A DNA stretch of 64,000 nt from Streptomyces sp. YS415 (GCF_023544665.1 NZ_JAMJFL010000008.1:186001-250000); one strand, 5' to 3'; shown: positions 52,317-63,321, counted from the stretch's first letter. A program made the numbers and translations. The notes: generated by a model not told the origin, from the letters alone.

Positions 52317-53514
52317 GACGTCGCCCCGTCCGTGGTGCGGGGCTGCACGGGGAGGTCACTGTCGCCATCCCCGTCCGAGGTGCGGGGCAGCGCCTGAAGG
52401 TCGCTGTCGCTGACCTCGTCCGGGGTGCGGTCCAGCGCCGGCAGCTCGCTGTCACGGACCCCGTCCGTCGTATGAGGCAGCGCCAGCAGGTCGCTCTCGT
52501 GCACCCCATCCGTCGTACGAGGCAGCGCCAGTACGTCGCTGTGGTGGACCACGACCCGCAACTCGCCCGCCGCGCACGCCGCCAGGCGCTCGCGGAGATA
52601 GCGTTCGGCCGGGCCGCGCAGTTCCGGTCGCTGTTCCACGGCCGCGCCGACCCAGCCGCGCAGCCACTGCGCCGTGAGCGCGGACTCGTCGGCGCCGAGC
52701 CGCCAGGGGCTCGGGTGGACGCGGACCGTGCCGCCGCGTGCGGAGAACGCCTCGCACGCCACCGTGATCGCGTCCGGACCGAGCAGGTCGCCGCGCTTCT
52801 GGTGGGCGTTGAACGCCTCGGCGATCTCGCCGTCCAGCGGGTCGGAGGGACTGAGTTCCACGCGTCCCGCGACCGACAGGGTGAGCAGCGCCGGGCTGCC
52901 GGCGCCGGTGCAGGCGGCGACGAGGGTCTCGACCTCCTCCCGGGTGAGGACGTCGAGCAGCGCGGACGCCGTCACCAGCGAGGCACCGGTGAAACTCTCC
53001 GGGGTGAGCCGGGCGACGTCGCCGCGGCGGGTCTCGACGGTGACCCTGCTGCCGTCGGCGGCGGCGCGCGGGGAGGCAGCGGCGGCGAAGTGCAGCAGGT
53101 AGGGGTCGCGGTCGTGCAGGATCCAGTGCTGGGCACCGGCGAGGCGGGGCGCGAGCCAGCGGCCCATCGAGCCGGTGCCGCAGCCCAGGTCGTGGATGAC
53201 CGAACCGTCGGTTCCGCCCGGCAGTTCGGCGAGCCGGACCCGCAGCGGATCGAGCAGTACGTCCGCCCGCGCGGCCCCGTCGGGCCCTTCGCGCAGTTCC
53301 AGCCACTCGGGGGCGTAGCGCGAGGGTTCCTCCGGGCCGGAGTCCCGCAGCCTGAGGGTGGGGCGTTCGCCGGGACCCGCCCCGGGAATCACCAGCCCCA
53401 CGGGATCCGCGGTGCGGCAGCCGTCCGCGGAGGCCGCGTCCAGGCCGGCCGGGTCTTCCCGGTCCGTGGCCGTGCCGATGCCGAGTCCCGGCCGTTGTGT
53501 CGGTGCCGTGTCCC

Positions 53515-53518
<4 letters not shown>
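52313..53518 (-). CDS. SAM-dependent methyltransferase with C-terminal 15-residue repeats
   Basis: About 401 residues. Residues about 105-310 form a class I methyltransferase fold with motif I VIHDLGCGTGSMGRWL (residues 107-122) and HDRDPYLL after the second strand. The first 70 residues are low-complexity. Residues about 327-401 are five 15-residue repeats of the form xSDLxALPRTTDGVx. ATG 53518 follows AGGAGGG. It overlaps both neighbours by 4 nt, so it is part of the same translational unit as the glycosyltransferase and membrane protein. The methyl acceptor is unknown. Confidence 0.85.
52316..52543. repeat. Five-copy degenerate 45-bp tandem repeat inside the methyltransferase gene
   Basis: Five 45-bp units encode SDVLALPRTTDG, SDLLALPHTTDG, SELPALDRTPDE, SDLQALPRTSDG and SDLPVQPRTTDG. 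The period is in frame and runs to the stop codon. The units nearest the core of the gene are most alike, so copy number may vary between strains. Confidence 0.85.
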
Positions 53519-55178
<1,660 letters not shown>

Positions 55179-55205
55179 TCAGCCGACTCTCACTCTTTTC
55201 TCAGG

Positions 55206-56186
55206 TCAGGCGCTCGTCCCGTACCGCACGCGGTGACACAGTGCCGGGATCTCCCCGGACGCGAGCCTCGGCAGCACCTCAGGCAACTCCTCGAACGCGC
55301 TCTCCCCGGTGACGAGAGCGTCGAGCGCCGGGTCGGCCAGGAGTTCGAGGGCGAGGGCGAGCCGGTCGGCGTAGGTGCGGCCGGGGCGGGCCGGGGAGAC
55401 GGTGCCGACCTGGCTGCTGCGGATGACGAGCCGCCGGGAGTGGAAAGCCTCGCCGAGCGGCAGGGTGACGGGCCGGTCGCCGTACCAGCTCAGTTCGAGG
55501 ACCGTGCCTTCGGCGGACAGCAGTTCGAGGGAGCGGGCGAGGCCCTGCTCGGTGGCGCTGGCGTGCACGACGAGGTCGCACTCCCCGCGCGCGTCCCGCG
55601 GCAGCGCGAAGTCCACGCCGAGCGCCTCGGCGGTCTTCGCGCGCGCCGGATCGGCGTCCACCAGTTGCACCCGTACGCCGGGGAAGCGGGCCAGCAGCGC
55701 GGCCACCGAGCAGCCGACCATGCCGCCGCCGACCACCGCGATCCGGTCGCCGATCAGCGGCGCCGCGTCCCAGAGCGCGTTGACGGCGGTCTCCACGGTG
55801 CCGGCGAGGACGGCCCGTCCGGCGGGCACGCCGTCGGGCACCCGCGTGACGGCGGTGACCGGGACGACGTACCGCGTCTGGTGCGGGTAGAGGCAGAAGA
55901 CGGTGGCGCCGACGAAGTCCGCGGGGCCCTCCTCGACCTCACCCACGCTGAGGTAGCCGTACTTGACCGGCGCCGGGAAGTCGCCCTCCTGGAACGGCGC
56001 CCGCATGGCCGCGTGCTGGCTCTCGGGGACGCCGCCGCGGAAGACCAGGGTCTCGGTGCCGCGGCTCACCCCGGAGTACAGGGCGCGCACCAGTACCTCC
56101 CCCTCGGCCGGGGCCGGAAGGGTGACCTCCCGGATCTCCCCTTCACCCGGACTGCTGAGCCAGAACGCGCGTGCGGGTGGCGTCAT
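55206..56186 (-). CDS. Medium-chain dehydrogenase/reductase without the usual catalytic zinc cysteine
   Basis: About 326 residues. The MDR N-terminal half has [20 protein letters not shown]. In zinc alcohol dehydrogenases this is GxCGTD, so the catalytic Cys is replaced (S41/R42). The same GxSxGTE form is seen in BchC-like proteins. The cofactor part is [18 protein letters not shown] followed by LVDADPARA; the Asp favours NAD+. ATG 56186 is placed 6 nt after AGGAGG, better than ATG 56192, which abuts it. It is divergent from the CDP-alcohol phosphatidyltransferase gene. Substrate unknown. Confidence 0.85.
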   Translation of the reverse strand: MTPPARAFWLSSPGEGEIREVTLPAPAEGEVLVRALYSGVSRGTETLVFRGGVPESQHAAMRAPFQEGDFPAPVKYGYLSVGEVEEGPADFVGATVFCLYPHQTRYVVPVTAVTRVPDGVPAGRAVLAGTVETAVNALWDAAPLIGDRIAVVGGGMVGCSVAALLARFPGVRVQLVDADPARAKTAEALGVDFALPRDARGECDLVVHASATEQGLARSLELLSAEGTVLELSWYGDRPVTLPLGEAFHSRRLVIRSSQVGTVSPARPGRTYADRLALALELLADPALDALVTGESAFEELPEVLPRLASGEIPALCHRVRYGTSA

Positions 56187-56293
56187 CCGCATCCTCCTGA
56201 ACGATCGGGAAGTACTTCACGTACCGAGGTGTGCACAGGCCGCGCACAGTACGCGGCGTTGATCGACTCTGTCACACGGCCGGAGGATGTTCG

Positions 56294-57046
56294 GTGGCCC
56301 TGAACAACACGTATGACGCGAGGCTGGTCCAGCAGGAGACGGCGCTCGGAGCGGGCGTGCAGATCCTGGTGCTGGCGCTGCTCGGCACGGCGATCGGCAT
56401 GGGGCCGGCGGGCTGGCTGACCGGACTCGCGTTCGCCGTCGCCACCTGGGCGGTGCTCTCCCGGGCCCTGCACCGCTCCCGGCTGCGCTCCTTCGGCCCC
56501 GCCAACCGGGTCACCCTCGGCCGCTCCATCCTGGTCGGCGGGGTCACGGCCCTGGTCGCGGACTCCTTCCAGAGCCCGCCGCCGCTCACCCTCCTGGTCG
56601 GCCTGACGGCCGTGGCCCTCATCCTGGACGGCGTCGACGGCAAGGTCGCCCGCCGCACCGGCACCTCGACCGCTCTGGGCGCCCGCTTCGACATGGAGGT
56701 CGACGCGTTCCTGATCCTGGTGCTGAGCGTCTACGTCTCGATGGCGCACGGCCCGTGGGTGCTGCTGATCGGCGGCATGCGCTACGGCTTCGTCGCCGCC
56801 GCCCGCTTCTGGCCGTGGCTGAACGCCGCGCTGCCGCCGAGCACCGCCCGCAAGACGATGGCCGCGCTCCAGGGCGTGTTCCTGCTGCTGGCCGCCTCGG
56901 GCCTGCTGCCGCACCTCGTCGAACTCGGTGTCGTCGCCACGGCTCTGGCGGCGCTGGTCTGGTCGTTCGGACGCGATGTGCTGTGGCTGCGGCGGACCTC
57001 CCGGCTGCAGCCGGGCGTGGAGGCGCGGGAACTGGTCGCGGCCTGA
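56294..57046 (+). CDS. CDP-alcohol phosphatidyltransferase
   Basis: A 250-residue membrane enzyme. The full motif D-G-x2-A-R-x8-G-x3-D-x3-D is present at D115-G116, A119-R120, G129, D133 and D137, so it should be active with a CDP-linked donor. Six or so helices are visible (QILVLALLGTAIGMGPAGW, LTLLVGLTAVALILDGVD, LLIGGMRYGFVAAARFW). GTG 56294 follows GGAGG by 7 nt; upstream in-frame codons have no site. It lies 107 bp from the divergent dehydrogenase start and is conserved beside this cluster as I remember it, suggesting a phosphodiester or lipid-linked product. Confidence 0.88.
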   Translation: MALNNTYDARLVQQETALGAGVQILVLALLGTAIGMGPAGWLTGLAFAVATWAVLSRALHRSRLRSFGPANRVTLGRSILVGGVTALVADSFQSPPPLTLLVGLTAVALILDGVDGKVARRTGTSTALGARFDMEVDAFLILVLSVYVSMAHGPWVLLIGGMRYGFVAAARFWPWLNAALPPSTARKTMAALQGVFLLLAASGLLPHLVELGVVATALAALVWSFGRDVLWLRRTSRLQPGVEARELVAA

Positions 57047-57191
57047 CGCGACGACAGCACCACCGCCGCCTGCACCCCGCCGGGAGCGGGCCGGCACGAT
57101 GAACCCGGCCGCGTCCCGTGCCGGATGTGGCCCAGATCACCCGACCCGAGTGCAGCGTCCCGGGGGCCCCAGGGCCTTCTCACAGGTGTAG

Positions 57192-57725
57192 GTGACCGGC
57201 GACAGCAGGGACGTGCGGATGCAACGGGCGCGAGAGGGTGAGTTCGACGCTTTCGTGGCGGCCCGGTGGTCGGGGCTGCTCCATCTCGCGCGCCTGCTGA
57301 CCGCGGGGGACCGGCACCGGGCCGAGGATCTGCTGCAGGAGTCCCTGGTCAAGCTGTGGTCCGTCTGGGCGAGGGTCGGCGAGGAGGCCCCCGAGGCCTA
57401 CGTCCGCAAGGTCATGGCACGCGCCGCCGCACGGTCGGCACGGCGGCGCTGGTGGGGCGAGCGGCCCGTCGAGCAGCTGCCCGAGACCGCGGTGCCGGGC
57501 GATGTGTCCGCCACCGTCGCCGAGCGGTCCCGGCTCGAGGCCGCGCTCGCGCAGTTGCCCCCCAAGCAGCGCACCGCCGTGGTGCTGCGCTACTACCAGG
57601 ACCTGCCCGACCGGCAGGTCGCCGACGTGCTGGGCTGCCCGGTGGGCACCGCCCGCTCGCACGCCTCCCGCGGAGTCGCCCGGCTGCGGCACCTCCTGTC
57701 CGACGTCATCGAAACGGTCGGGTGA
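57192..57725 (+). CDS. ECF RNA polymerase sigma factor, SigE-like family
   Basis: A 177-residue sigma-70 group IV protein: FDAFVAARWSGLLHLARLLTAGDRHRAEDLLQESLVKLW is region 2, and LAQLPPKQRTAVVLRYYQDL plus VADVLGCPVGTARSHASRGVARL is region 4. It belongs to the SigE-type group that is frequent in Streptomyces and often lacks a classical anti-sigma factor. The start is GTG 57192 or ATG 57219. The gene 10 bp downstream encodes a one-helix membrane protein that may act as its regulator. Confidence 0.9.
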   Translation: MTGDSRDVRMQRAREGEFDAFVAARWSGLLHLARLLTAGDRHRAEDLLQESLVKLWSVWARVGEEAPEAYVRKVMARAAARSARRRWWGERPVEQLPETAVPGDVSATVAERSRLEAALAQLPPKQRTAVVLRYYQDLPDRQVADVLGCPVGTARSHASRGVARLRHLLSDVIETVG

Positions 57726-57735
57726 AGGAGGAGTC

Positions 57736-58242
57736 ATGGACCACTTCGAAGAGCAACTCGCCCACCTGATGCGCTCCTCCGCGGAGTACAGCCCCCTGGA
57801 GGCCCGGCAGCGGGAACGGCTCCACGAGGCGGTACGGACCCGGCGCCGGCTGCGGGCGGCCCGCAACGCCGCCGGATCGGTGCTCGCGGTGGCCGCGCTC
57901 GCGCTCGCCCTGCTGCTGCGGCCCGGCGGAGCCCAGCACGTCGAGCCCAGTTCACCGCGTCCGGCGCCCACCATCAGCCCGAGCACATCGGCTCCGGACC
58001 ACTCCCCCTCCTCGACGTCCGGGCCGCCGAGCACCTCACCGGTGTCCACGCCGACGGACACCGCCACGTCCACGCCGACGACGCAGCCGCCCTCGGCCAC
58101 CACCGCGGACGCCGCCACCTCCACCCCCACCTCGTCGGAGCCGCCGACGTCCACGCCCGACACCTCCGAGCTGACCTCGCCTCCGGCCTCCACCACCGAA
58201 CCGGCCTCGGACCCGCCGCCGGAGACCTCCGCCACCCCCTGA
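57736..58242 (+). CDS. Single-pass membrane protein with Ser/Thr/Pro-rich exterior, putative sigma-factor regulator
   Basis: A 168-residue protein. Residues 1-45 are cytoplasmic and helical (FEEQLAHLMRSSAEYSPLEA, then RTRRRLRAAR). Residues about 45-63 are one membrane helix (AGSVLAVAALALALLL). The rest is almost only Ser, Thr, Pro and Ala, an extracellular low-complexity tail that could be glycosylated. ATG 57736 follows AAGGAGGAG. Its place behind an ECF sigma gene suggests a transmembrane anti-sigma-like role, but no zinc-binding ZAS motif is visible. Confidence 0.75.
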   Translation: MDHFEEQLAHLMRSSAEYSPLEARQRERLHEAVRTRRRLRAARNAAGSVLAVAALALALLLRPGGAQHVEPSSPRPAPTISPSTSAPDHSPSSTSGPPSTSPVSTPTDTATSTPTTQPPSATTADAATSTPTSSEPPTSTPDTSELTSPPASTTEPASDPPPETSATP

Positions 58243-58344
58243 CCGCGCCCCGCCCCTTCTCGAACGCCCCGCCCGCACCTGCGGAACACCCCGCCCCGGC
58301 TGCCTTCGGCATGCCCTGCGGCACAGCACAGACAAGGACAGACA

Positions 58345-59532
58345 GTGACGAAGCAGCGGGAGCAGCTGATGACCCGGCGACCCATCGATGTCGACCCCCT
58401 CGCCCCCGTTCTCGATCTCGTCGTCCCCGTCTTCAACGAGGAGGCGGGTCTGGAGCAGAGCGTGCGGCGGCTCCATGCCCATCTGCGCGCCGGCTTCCCG
58501 TACCCCTTCCGGATCACCGTCGCCGACAACGCCAGCACGGACGCCACCCCCCGCATCGCCGCCCGGCTCGCCCGTGAACTGCCGGAGGCGCAGTGGCTGC
58601 GCCTGGAGGAGAAGGGGCGCGGACGGGCGTTGCGGGCGGCCTGGTCACGGTCGCCGGCACCGGTCCTGGCGTACGTCGATGTCGATCTGTCGACCGAGCT
58701 GGCCGCGTTGCTGCCGCTCGTCGCCCCGCTGATCTCCGGGCACTCGGACCTCGCCATCGGGACCAGACTGGCGCCCGGATCGCGCGTGGTGCGGGGCCCC
58801 AAACGGGAGTTCCTCTCCCGCGGCTACAACACCCTGCTCCGCTCCACCCTGGCCGTCGGCTTCTCCGACGCGCAGTGCGGGTTCAAGGCGGTACGGCGCG
58901 ATGTCGCCGAGCGGCTGGTGCCGTTGGTGCGGGACGAGGAGTGGTTCTTCGACACCGAGCTGCTGGTGATCGCCGAACGGGCCGGACTGCGCATCCACGA
59001 GGTGCCGGTCGACTGGGTGGACGATCCAGACAGCCGTGTCGACCTCCTCCCCACCGCCCTCGCCGACCTGCGCGGCATCGTCCGGATCGGCACGGCCCTG
59101 GCCCGCGGCAGACTGCCCCGCGACACCTCACCCCCGGGCCTGTTCCCCCAGCTCCTGCGCTTCGCCCTGGTCGGCGCCCTCAGCACCCTCGCCCACCTGC
59201 TGCTCTACGCCGCCCTGCGCCCGGCGACCGGAGCACAGGCCGCCAACGCGCTGGCGCTCCTGGTGTGCGCGGTGGCGAACACGGCCGCGAACCGGCGGTT
59301 CGCCTTCGGCGTGCGCGGCAGGGGCGGGGCACTCCGGCACCAGGCGCGCGGACTGCTGGTCTTCGTCCTGGGCCTGACGCTCACCTCCGGAGCGCTCGCC
59401 GCCCTGCACCTCGCGGCACCGGACGCCGCGCCGCGCACGGAACTCGCCGTGCTCGTCGCCGCCAACCTCACCGCGACCCTGCTGCGGTTCCTGCTCTTCC
59501 GCGCCTGGGTGTTCGGCAAGGGGACCCGATGA
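58345..59532 (+). CDS. Bifunctional GT2 glycosyltransferase / GtrA-family protein
   Basis: A 395-residue fusion. Residues about 22-245 are a dolichol-phosphate-mannose-synthase-like GT2 (LDLVVPVFNEEAGLEQSV, VADNASTDATPRIA, LAYVDVDLSTELAAL, DAQCGFKAVRRDVA). Residues about 270-390 are a four-helix GtrA domain (LLRFALVGALSTLAHLLLYA, TAANRRFAFGVRG). It should make a polyprenol-phosphate sugar and help flip it across the membrane. GTG 58345 is used. The next gene, a polyprenol-sugar-type mannosyltransferase, overlaps its stop as ATGA and would use that donor. Confidence 0.9.
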   Translation: MTKQREQLMTRRPIDVDPLAPVLDLVVPVFNEEAGLEQSVRRLHAHLRAGFPYPFRITVADNASTDATPRIAARLARELPEAQWLRLEEKGRGRALRAAWSRSPAPVLAYVDVDLSTELAALLPLVAPLISGHSDLAIGTRLAPGSRVVRGPKREFLSRGYNTLLRSTLAVGFSDAQCGFKAVRRDVAERLVPLVRDEEWFFDTELLVIAERAGLRIHEVPVDWVDDPDSRVDLLPTALADLRGIVRIGTALARGRLPRDTSPPGLFPQLLRFALVGALSTLAHLLLYAALRPATGAQAANALALLVCAVANTAANRRFAFGVRGRGGALRHQARGLLVFVLGLTLTSGALAALHLAAPDAAPRTELAVLVAANLTATLLRFLLFRAWVFGKGTR

Positions 59533-60783
59533 ACGCCACCACCGACACCCGGCCGGCCTGGAACGCCCGGCTCACCGAGGCGGTCCCGCCACGGCACCCG
59601 CTGCGCGAGGCCGCCGCCCGCTACGGCCCCGTCCTCGCCCTCTACGGCACCCTGAAGCTGATCGGCTTCACCGTCTTCCTGACCCTGCTGCACACCGCGG
59701 GCGACTTCCGCGAGAAGAACCACCGCTTCGGCGGGGGCGCGCACCCCTGGGACGTGCTCGCCACCTGGGACGGCTGGTGGTACCGGCAGATCGCCGAGCA
59801 CGGCTACGACCCCGCCCTCGTCCCGGTCCCCGGCGCCACCGGAATGATCACCCTCGAGGGCAACTCGGCCGCCTTCTTCCCCCTCTATCCGGCCCTGATG
59901 CGCCTGGTCTCCGAGACCACCGGCCTGGGGTCCTACGGCGCGGGCCTGCTCGTCTCCGTCCTCGCGTCCTTCGCGGCGGCCCTCGGCATCTACACGGTCG
60001 CCGAGCACCTCGGCGGACGCCGGGCGGGCCTGGCCGCCGCCGGACTGTGGGCGGTGTGGCCCGGCTCCGGCGTGGAGTGGGCGGTCTACTCCGACTCCCT
60101 CTACGTCGCCCTCGCCGCCTGGTCCTGCCACGCCATGCTGAGCCGCGCCTGGCTCACCGCGGGCCTGCTCACCTTCCTCGCGGGCCTCAACCGCCCCACC
60201 GCCGGCGCCCTCATCGCGGCCCTCGGCGTCGCCGTCGCCCTCGCCCTGCACCGCCACCGCCAGGACGAGGGCGTCGTACGACCGCTGCTCGCCCTGGCCG
60301 TGGCACCGCTCGGGCTGTTCGGCTATCTGGCCTGGGTCGGACACCGCATGGGCGACTACGGCGGCTACTTCAAGCTCCAGGACGGCGCCTGGGCGCACAC
60401 CTTCGACTACGGCGAGCAGACCCTGGACGTCCTCACGTCCCTCCCGGTGGGTCACTTCGACTACCTCTTCGCCTACCCCTTCGCGGACGTCGTCGGCGTG
60501 GGCACGGTCCTGCTCGCCCTCACGATGCTCGGCCTGCTGCTGCGCCACCGCCCGCCGGCGCCGCTGGTGGTGTACACCGTGCTCACGCTGGCGCTGATTC
60601 TCGGCAGCCAGCAGATCTTCGCCAACGTCTCCCGCTACCTGCTGCCGGCGTTCCCCCTCTACCTCCCCCTCGCCTTCGCCCTGCGCCGGCTCAGCCCCCT
60701 GATGATGTTGGCCCCTCGGCGTCGCGGCGGTGGCGTCCGGGTCGTACGCGGGATACGTGCTGTTCGAGCTCGGGGTGCCGTAG
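59529..60783 (+). CDS. PIG-V-like membrane mannosyltransferase with a C-terminal frameshift
   Basis: About 418 residues with 9-10 helices. WDVLATWDGWWYRQIAEHGYD is the first luminal acidic motif of PIG-V/GT-C enzymes, and AAFFPLYPALMRLVS follows. It should use a polyprenol-phosphate sugar from the preceding GT2-GtrA protein. Near 60711-60716 a run GCCCCT breaks the frame: removing one C gives LGVAAVASGSYAGYVLFELG and a stop at 60781-60783, a natural last helix. As written, the frame instead runs on with an Arg/Gly/Cys-rich tail to 60893, antisense into the tRNA-Leu gene. A sequencing error or a real 1-nt insertion is likely. Confidence 0.8.
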
Positions 60784-60811
60784 CCCGCCGGCCGGGGTGC
60801 CGGTGCGAAAA

Positions 60812-60852
60812 CAGCTTGTGCGGGCCGAGAAGATCTCGACCCGCACAAGCTG
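60812..60852. terminator. Strong bidirectional terminator with nested stem
   Basis: CAGCTTGTGCGGG (60812-60824) and CCCGCACAAGCTG (60840-60852) pair perfectly over 13 bp. The loop itself holds CGAGA-AGA-TCTCG (60826-60838), so the hairpin extends inward. It separates the convergent mannosyltransferase and tRNA-Leu genes. Confidence 0.85.
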
Positions 60853-60857
60853 GGATG

Positions 60858-60942
60858 TGTCCGAGGGGGGACTTGAACCCCCACGCCCGATAAAGGGCAC
60901 TAGCACCTCAAGCTAGCGCGTCTGCCATTCCGCCACCCGGAC
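60858..60942 (-). tRNA. tRNA-Leu (anticodon GAG)
   Basis: Read on the minus strand it begins GTCCGGGTGGCGGAATGGCA and ends CTCGGAC-A. The acceptor stem pairs GTCCGGG with CTCGGAC (one G-U). The anticodon arm is CTAGC-TTGAGGT-GCTAG, anticodon GAG, which reads CUC, the most used leucine codon with CUG in such genomes. A long variable arm (TGCCCTTTATCGGGCG) makes it a type II tRNA, and the T arm is GGGGG-TTCAAGT-CCCCC. CCA is not encoded. Length 85 nt. Confidence 0.96.
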
Positions 60943-61090
60943 CAGGTGTCTGCCGCCTTGCCGGGGGTGTTCCCCGCGGCGACAGGGACAACAATACCAA
61001 GGTTTCGGAGTGGCCCTCACGTGCATATCCGGCGGACGGAGGCCCGGGCGGAGCCTCCGGCGGAAGGTTTCACCAGGAGCGATGCCCTGC

Positions 61091-61573
61091 TCACCCTGGG
61101 GTGTCCGTGGCGTGGTCCTCCCAGGTCAGCAGGTGCAGCGCGCGCAGCAGCGTGGCGGCGGTCCGCTCGTCCAGGGGGGCCAGGAAGCTGCGCTCGGCCG
61201 AGCGGCGGGCCTGCTCGGCCTGCCGGTAGCACTCCTCCCCCTCGGCCGTCAGCTCGACGATGTTCTTGCGCCGGTCCCGGGTGCTGCGCCGCCGGGCGAC
61301 CAGGCCGTGATCCTCCAGGCCGTCGATCAGCGCCACCATGGTGGTGCGGTCGACGCCCAGCCGGCCCGCCACCTCCACCTGAGACAGCGGACGCGCGCCG
61401 GACAGCACCGCGAGCACCGCCAGCTCGTGCCGGTCCACGCCGTACGGAGCCAGCGCCTGAGCGGAGGTCCGGGCCAGCTTGGTCTGCGCGAGCCGGAGGA
61501 GGTGACCGAGACGGGTGTCCTGGCGAGCGTCGGGCCGCGGCTCGGGAGACGCGGGAGGTTCGTCACGGACCAT
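61091..61573 (-). CDS. MarR-family transcriptional regulator
   Basis: A 160-residue winged-helix protein: LGHLLRLAQTKLARTSAQALAPYGVD, LSQVEVAGRLGVDRTTMVALI (recognition helix), and the wing RRRSTRDRRKNIVELTAEGEE. ATG 61573 is taken as start; the frame continues upstream. It lies downstream of the aldehyde dehydrogenase gene on the same strand (140 bp apart), which may be its target. Confidence 0.9.
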   Translation of the reverse strand: MVRDEPPASPEPRPDARQDTRLGHLLRLAQTKLARTSAQALAPYGVDRHELAVLAVLSGARPLSQVEVAGRLGVDRTTMVALIDGLEDHGLVARRRSTRDRRKNIVELTAEGEECYRQAEQARRSAERSFLAPLDERTAATLLRALHLLTWEDHATDTPG

Positions 61574-61713
61574 GCGCAGACTGTAGCGATCAGCTTCCGC
61601 CCCTACCCGGTCATCCCCCGCCCCGATCTCCTGGCATGCCCCCGCATCTCCTGTCATACCGACGCTCAGGACTGCCCGTCCCGCATGCCGACCGCATCCC
61701 CTCCCTCCCGGCC

Positions 61714-63255
61714 TCACGGCATGAGGTGGTACTCCGGGAAGTTCCCCGGCAGGCGCTCCCCCGGCGGCCCGTGCGTCACCGCGCGCACCAGCAGCTCGCC
61801 GCCGACGAAGGCGCCCCGCCAGGACGCCCCGAACCCGCCGAACAGCTCGTCGCGGTCGCCGCGCGAGCGGGGTGTGCCATGGCCGACCTTGAAGGCCCGG
61901 ATCTGCGGGGCGAGACGCTCGAACGCCGACCGGTCGTCCGTGGACAGGGTGGCGACCAGGGCGCCGTTGGAGGCGTTCATGGCGGCCAGCAGCTCGGCCT
62001 CGGTGTCGACCAGGACGATGGTGTCGACCGGCCCGAACGGCTCCGCGTGGTGCAGGGGCGAGGAGGGCGGCGGGTTGAGCAGCGTGACGGGCTGGACGTA
62101 CGCCGAGGTGTCCTGGCCGGGCAGGAAGCGCGCGTCGGCCGCACTGCCGCGGTGCAGTGGCACGGCGCCCCGGTCGACGGCCTCGGCGACCTGGTCGTGC
62201 AGCTCCTTGGCCTTGGCCGCGTTGATCAGGGGGCCGAAGTCCAGGGCCGGGTACGGGTCGTCGGGGTGCTCGACGGCCAGCGGATGGCCGACCCTGAGCG
62301 TGCGCACCGCCGGGAGGTACGCCGCCAGGAACTCGTCGAACAGCGTGCGTTGGACGACGAAGCGCGGGTACGCCGTGCAGCGCTGTTTGCCGTAGTCGAA
62401 GAGCTTGGGCACGACCTTGGTGAGCGCGTCCCAGTCCGTGTGGTTCCAGATGCCCCAGGTGTTGAGTCCCTCCTGTTCGAGTACATGTCGTTTGCCGAGG
62501 TCGGCGACGGCCGTGGCCACCGCGGCGCCGGTGTCGCGGCCCCCGACGAAGGAGACGCAGCCGATCTCGGGCGCCCGCACGAGCGCCTGGGACAGCTCGC
62601 CCCCGCTGCCGCTGACGAGGGTGACGGGTATCCCCTCGCGGGCGGCGAGCGCCGAGGCCAGGGTGAGGCAGGCGACGCCGCCGTCGGTCGGGGTCTTGGC
62701 GATGACCGCGTTGCCTGCCAGTGCCTGTACCAGTACTGCGTGAACGAGCACGCTCATCGGGTAGTTCCAGCTCGCGATGTTGGACACCGGGCCGTCCAGC
62801 GGGGCCCGGCCGGCGAGCATCGGCTCGATGCCGTCGACGTACCAGCGCACCCCCTCGATGGCCCGGTCGACGTCGGCCTGCGCGAGCCGCCAGGGCTTGC
62901 CGATCTCCCACACCAGGAGCAGGGCGAGGAGTTCGCGGTGCTGGGTGAGGGAGTCGAGGGTGGCGGCGACGCGGGCGCGGCGTTCGGCGAGGGGGAGGTG
63001 CCGCCAGGCGCGGTGCTGGTCCAGCGCGGCACGTACGGCCTGGTGGGCGGTGGCCCGGTCCAGGCGGGGCGGGCCCGCGACGGGGCTCCCGTCGACGGGG
63101 CTGGTGGCGGGCAGGGCCCGGCCGTCGGCCTGCCAGGTGCCGGCCCAGAGGTTGAGGACCCGGTCGTCCCGGAAGGCCTCGGGGGCGACGGCGAGACAGC
63201 GCTGCCAGGCCTCGGACCAGGAGGCGCCGGATTTGAGGGTGAGGGTGGTTGCCAT
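61714..63255 (-). CDS. Aldehyde dehydrogenase family protein
   Basis: About 513 residues. The cofactor and catalytic regions are present: PVSNIASWNYPMSVLVHAVL, GCVSFVGGRDTGAAVATAV, the general base in LEQEGLNTWGIWN, and the nucleophile Cys in GKQRCTAYPRFVV. DFGPLINAAKAKEL and HHAEPFGPVDTIV follow. ATG 63255 starts the natural N-terminus; the open frame upstream is spurious. The exact aldehyde is unknown; a MarR gene follows. Confidence 0.9.
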   Translation of the reverse strand: MATTLTLKSGASWSEAWQRCLAVAPEAFRDDRVLNLWAGTWQADGRALPATSPVDGSPVAGPPRLDRATAHQAVRAALDQHRAWRHLPLAERRARVAATLDSLTQHRELLALLLVWEIGKPWRLAQADVDRAIEGVRWYVDGIEPMLAGRAPLDGPVSNIASWNYPMSVLVHAVLVQALAGNAVIAKTPTDGGVACLTLASALAAREGIPVTLVSGSGGELSQALVRAPEIGCVSFVGGRDTGAAVATAVADLGKRHVLEQEGLNTWGIWNHTDWDALTKVVPKLFDYGKQRCTAYPRFVVQRTLFDEFLAAYLPAVRTLRVGHPLAVEHPDDPYPALDFGPLINAAKAKELHDQVAEAVDRGAVPLHRGSAADARFLPGQDTSAYVQPVTLLNPPPSSPLHHAEPFGPVDTIVLVDTEAELLAAMNASNGALVATLSTDDRSAFERLAPQIRAFKVGHGTPRSRGDRDELFGGFGASWRGAFVGGELLVRAVTHGPPGERLPGNFPEYHLMP

Positions 63256-63321
63256 GGGGTTGCTCCGCTCTCGGTGCACGGTCGGGGGCGGGGGGCGAAG
63301 GTCTGGTGCGCCTGGGCCACA

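Noticed and set aside
60784..60893. C-terminal extension of the mannosyltransferase as a real part of the protein
   Set aside because: It crosses a 13-bp terminator stem and runs antisense into the tRNA-Leu gene, while the other frame gives a natural helix and stop.
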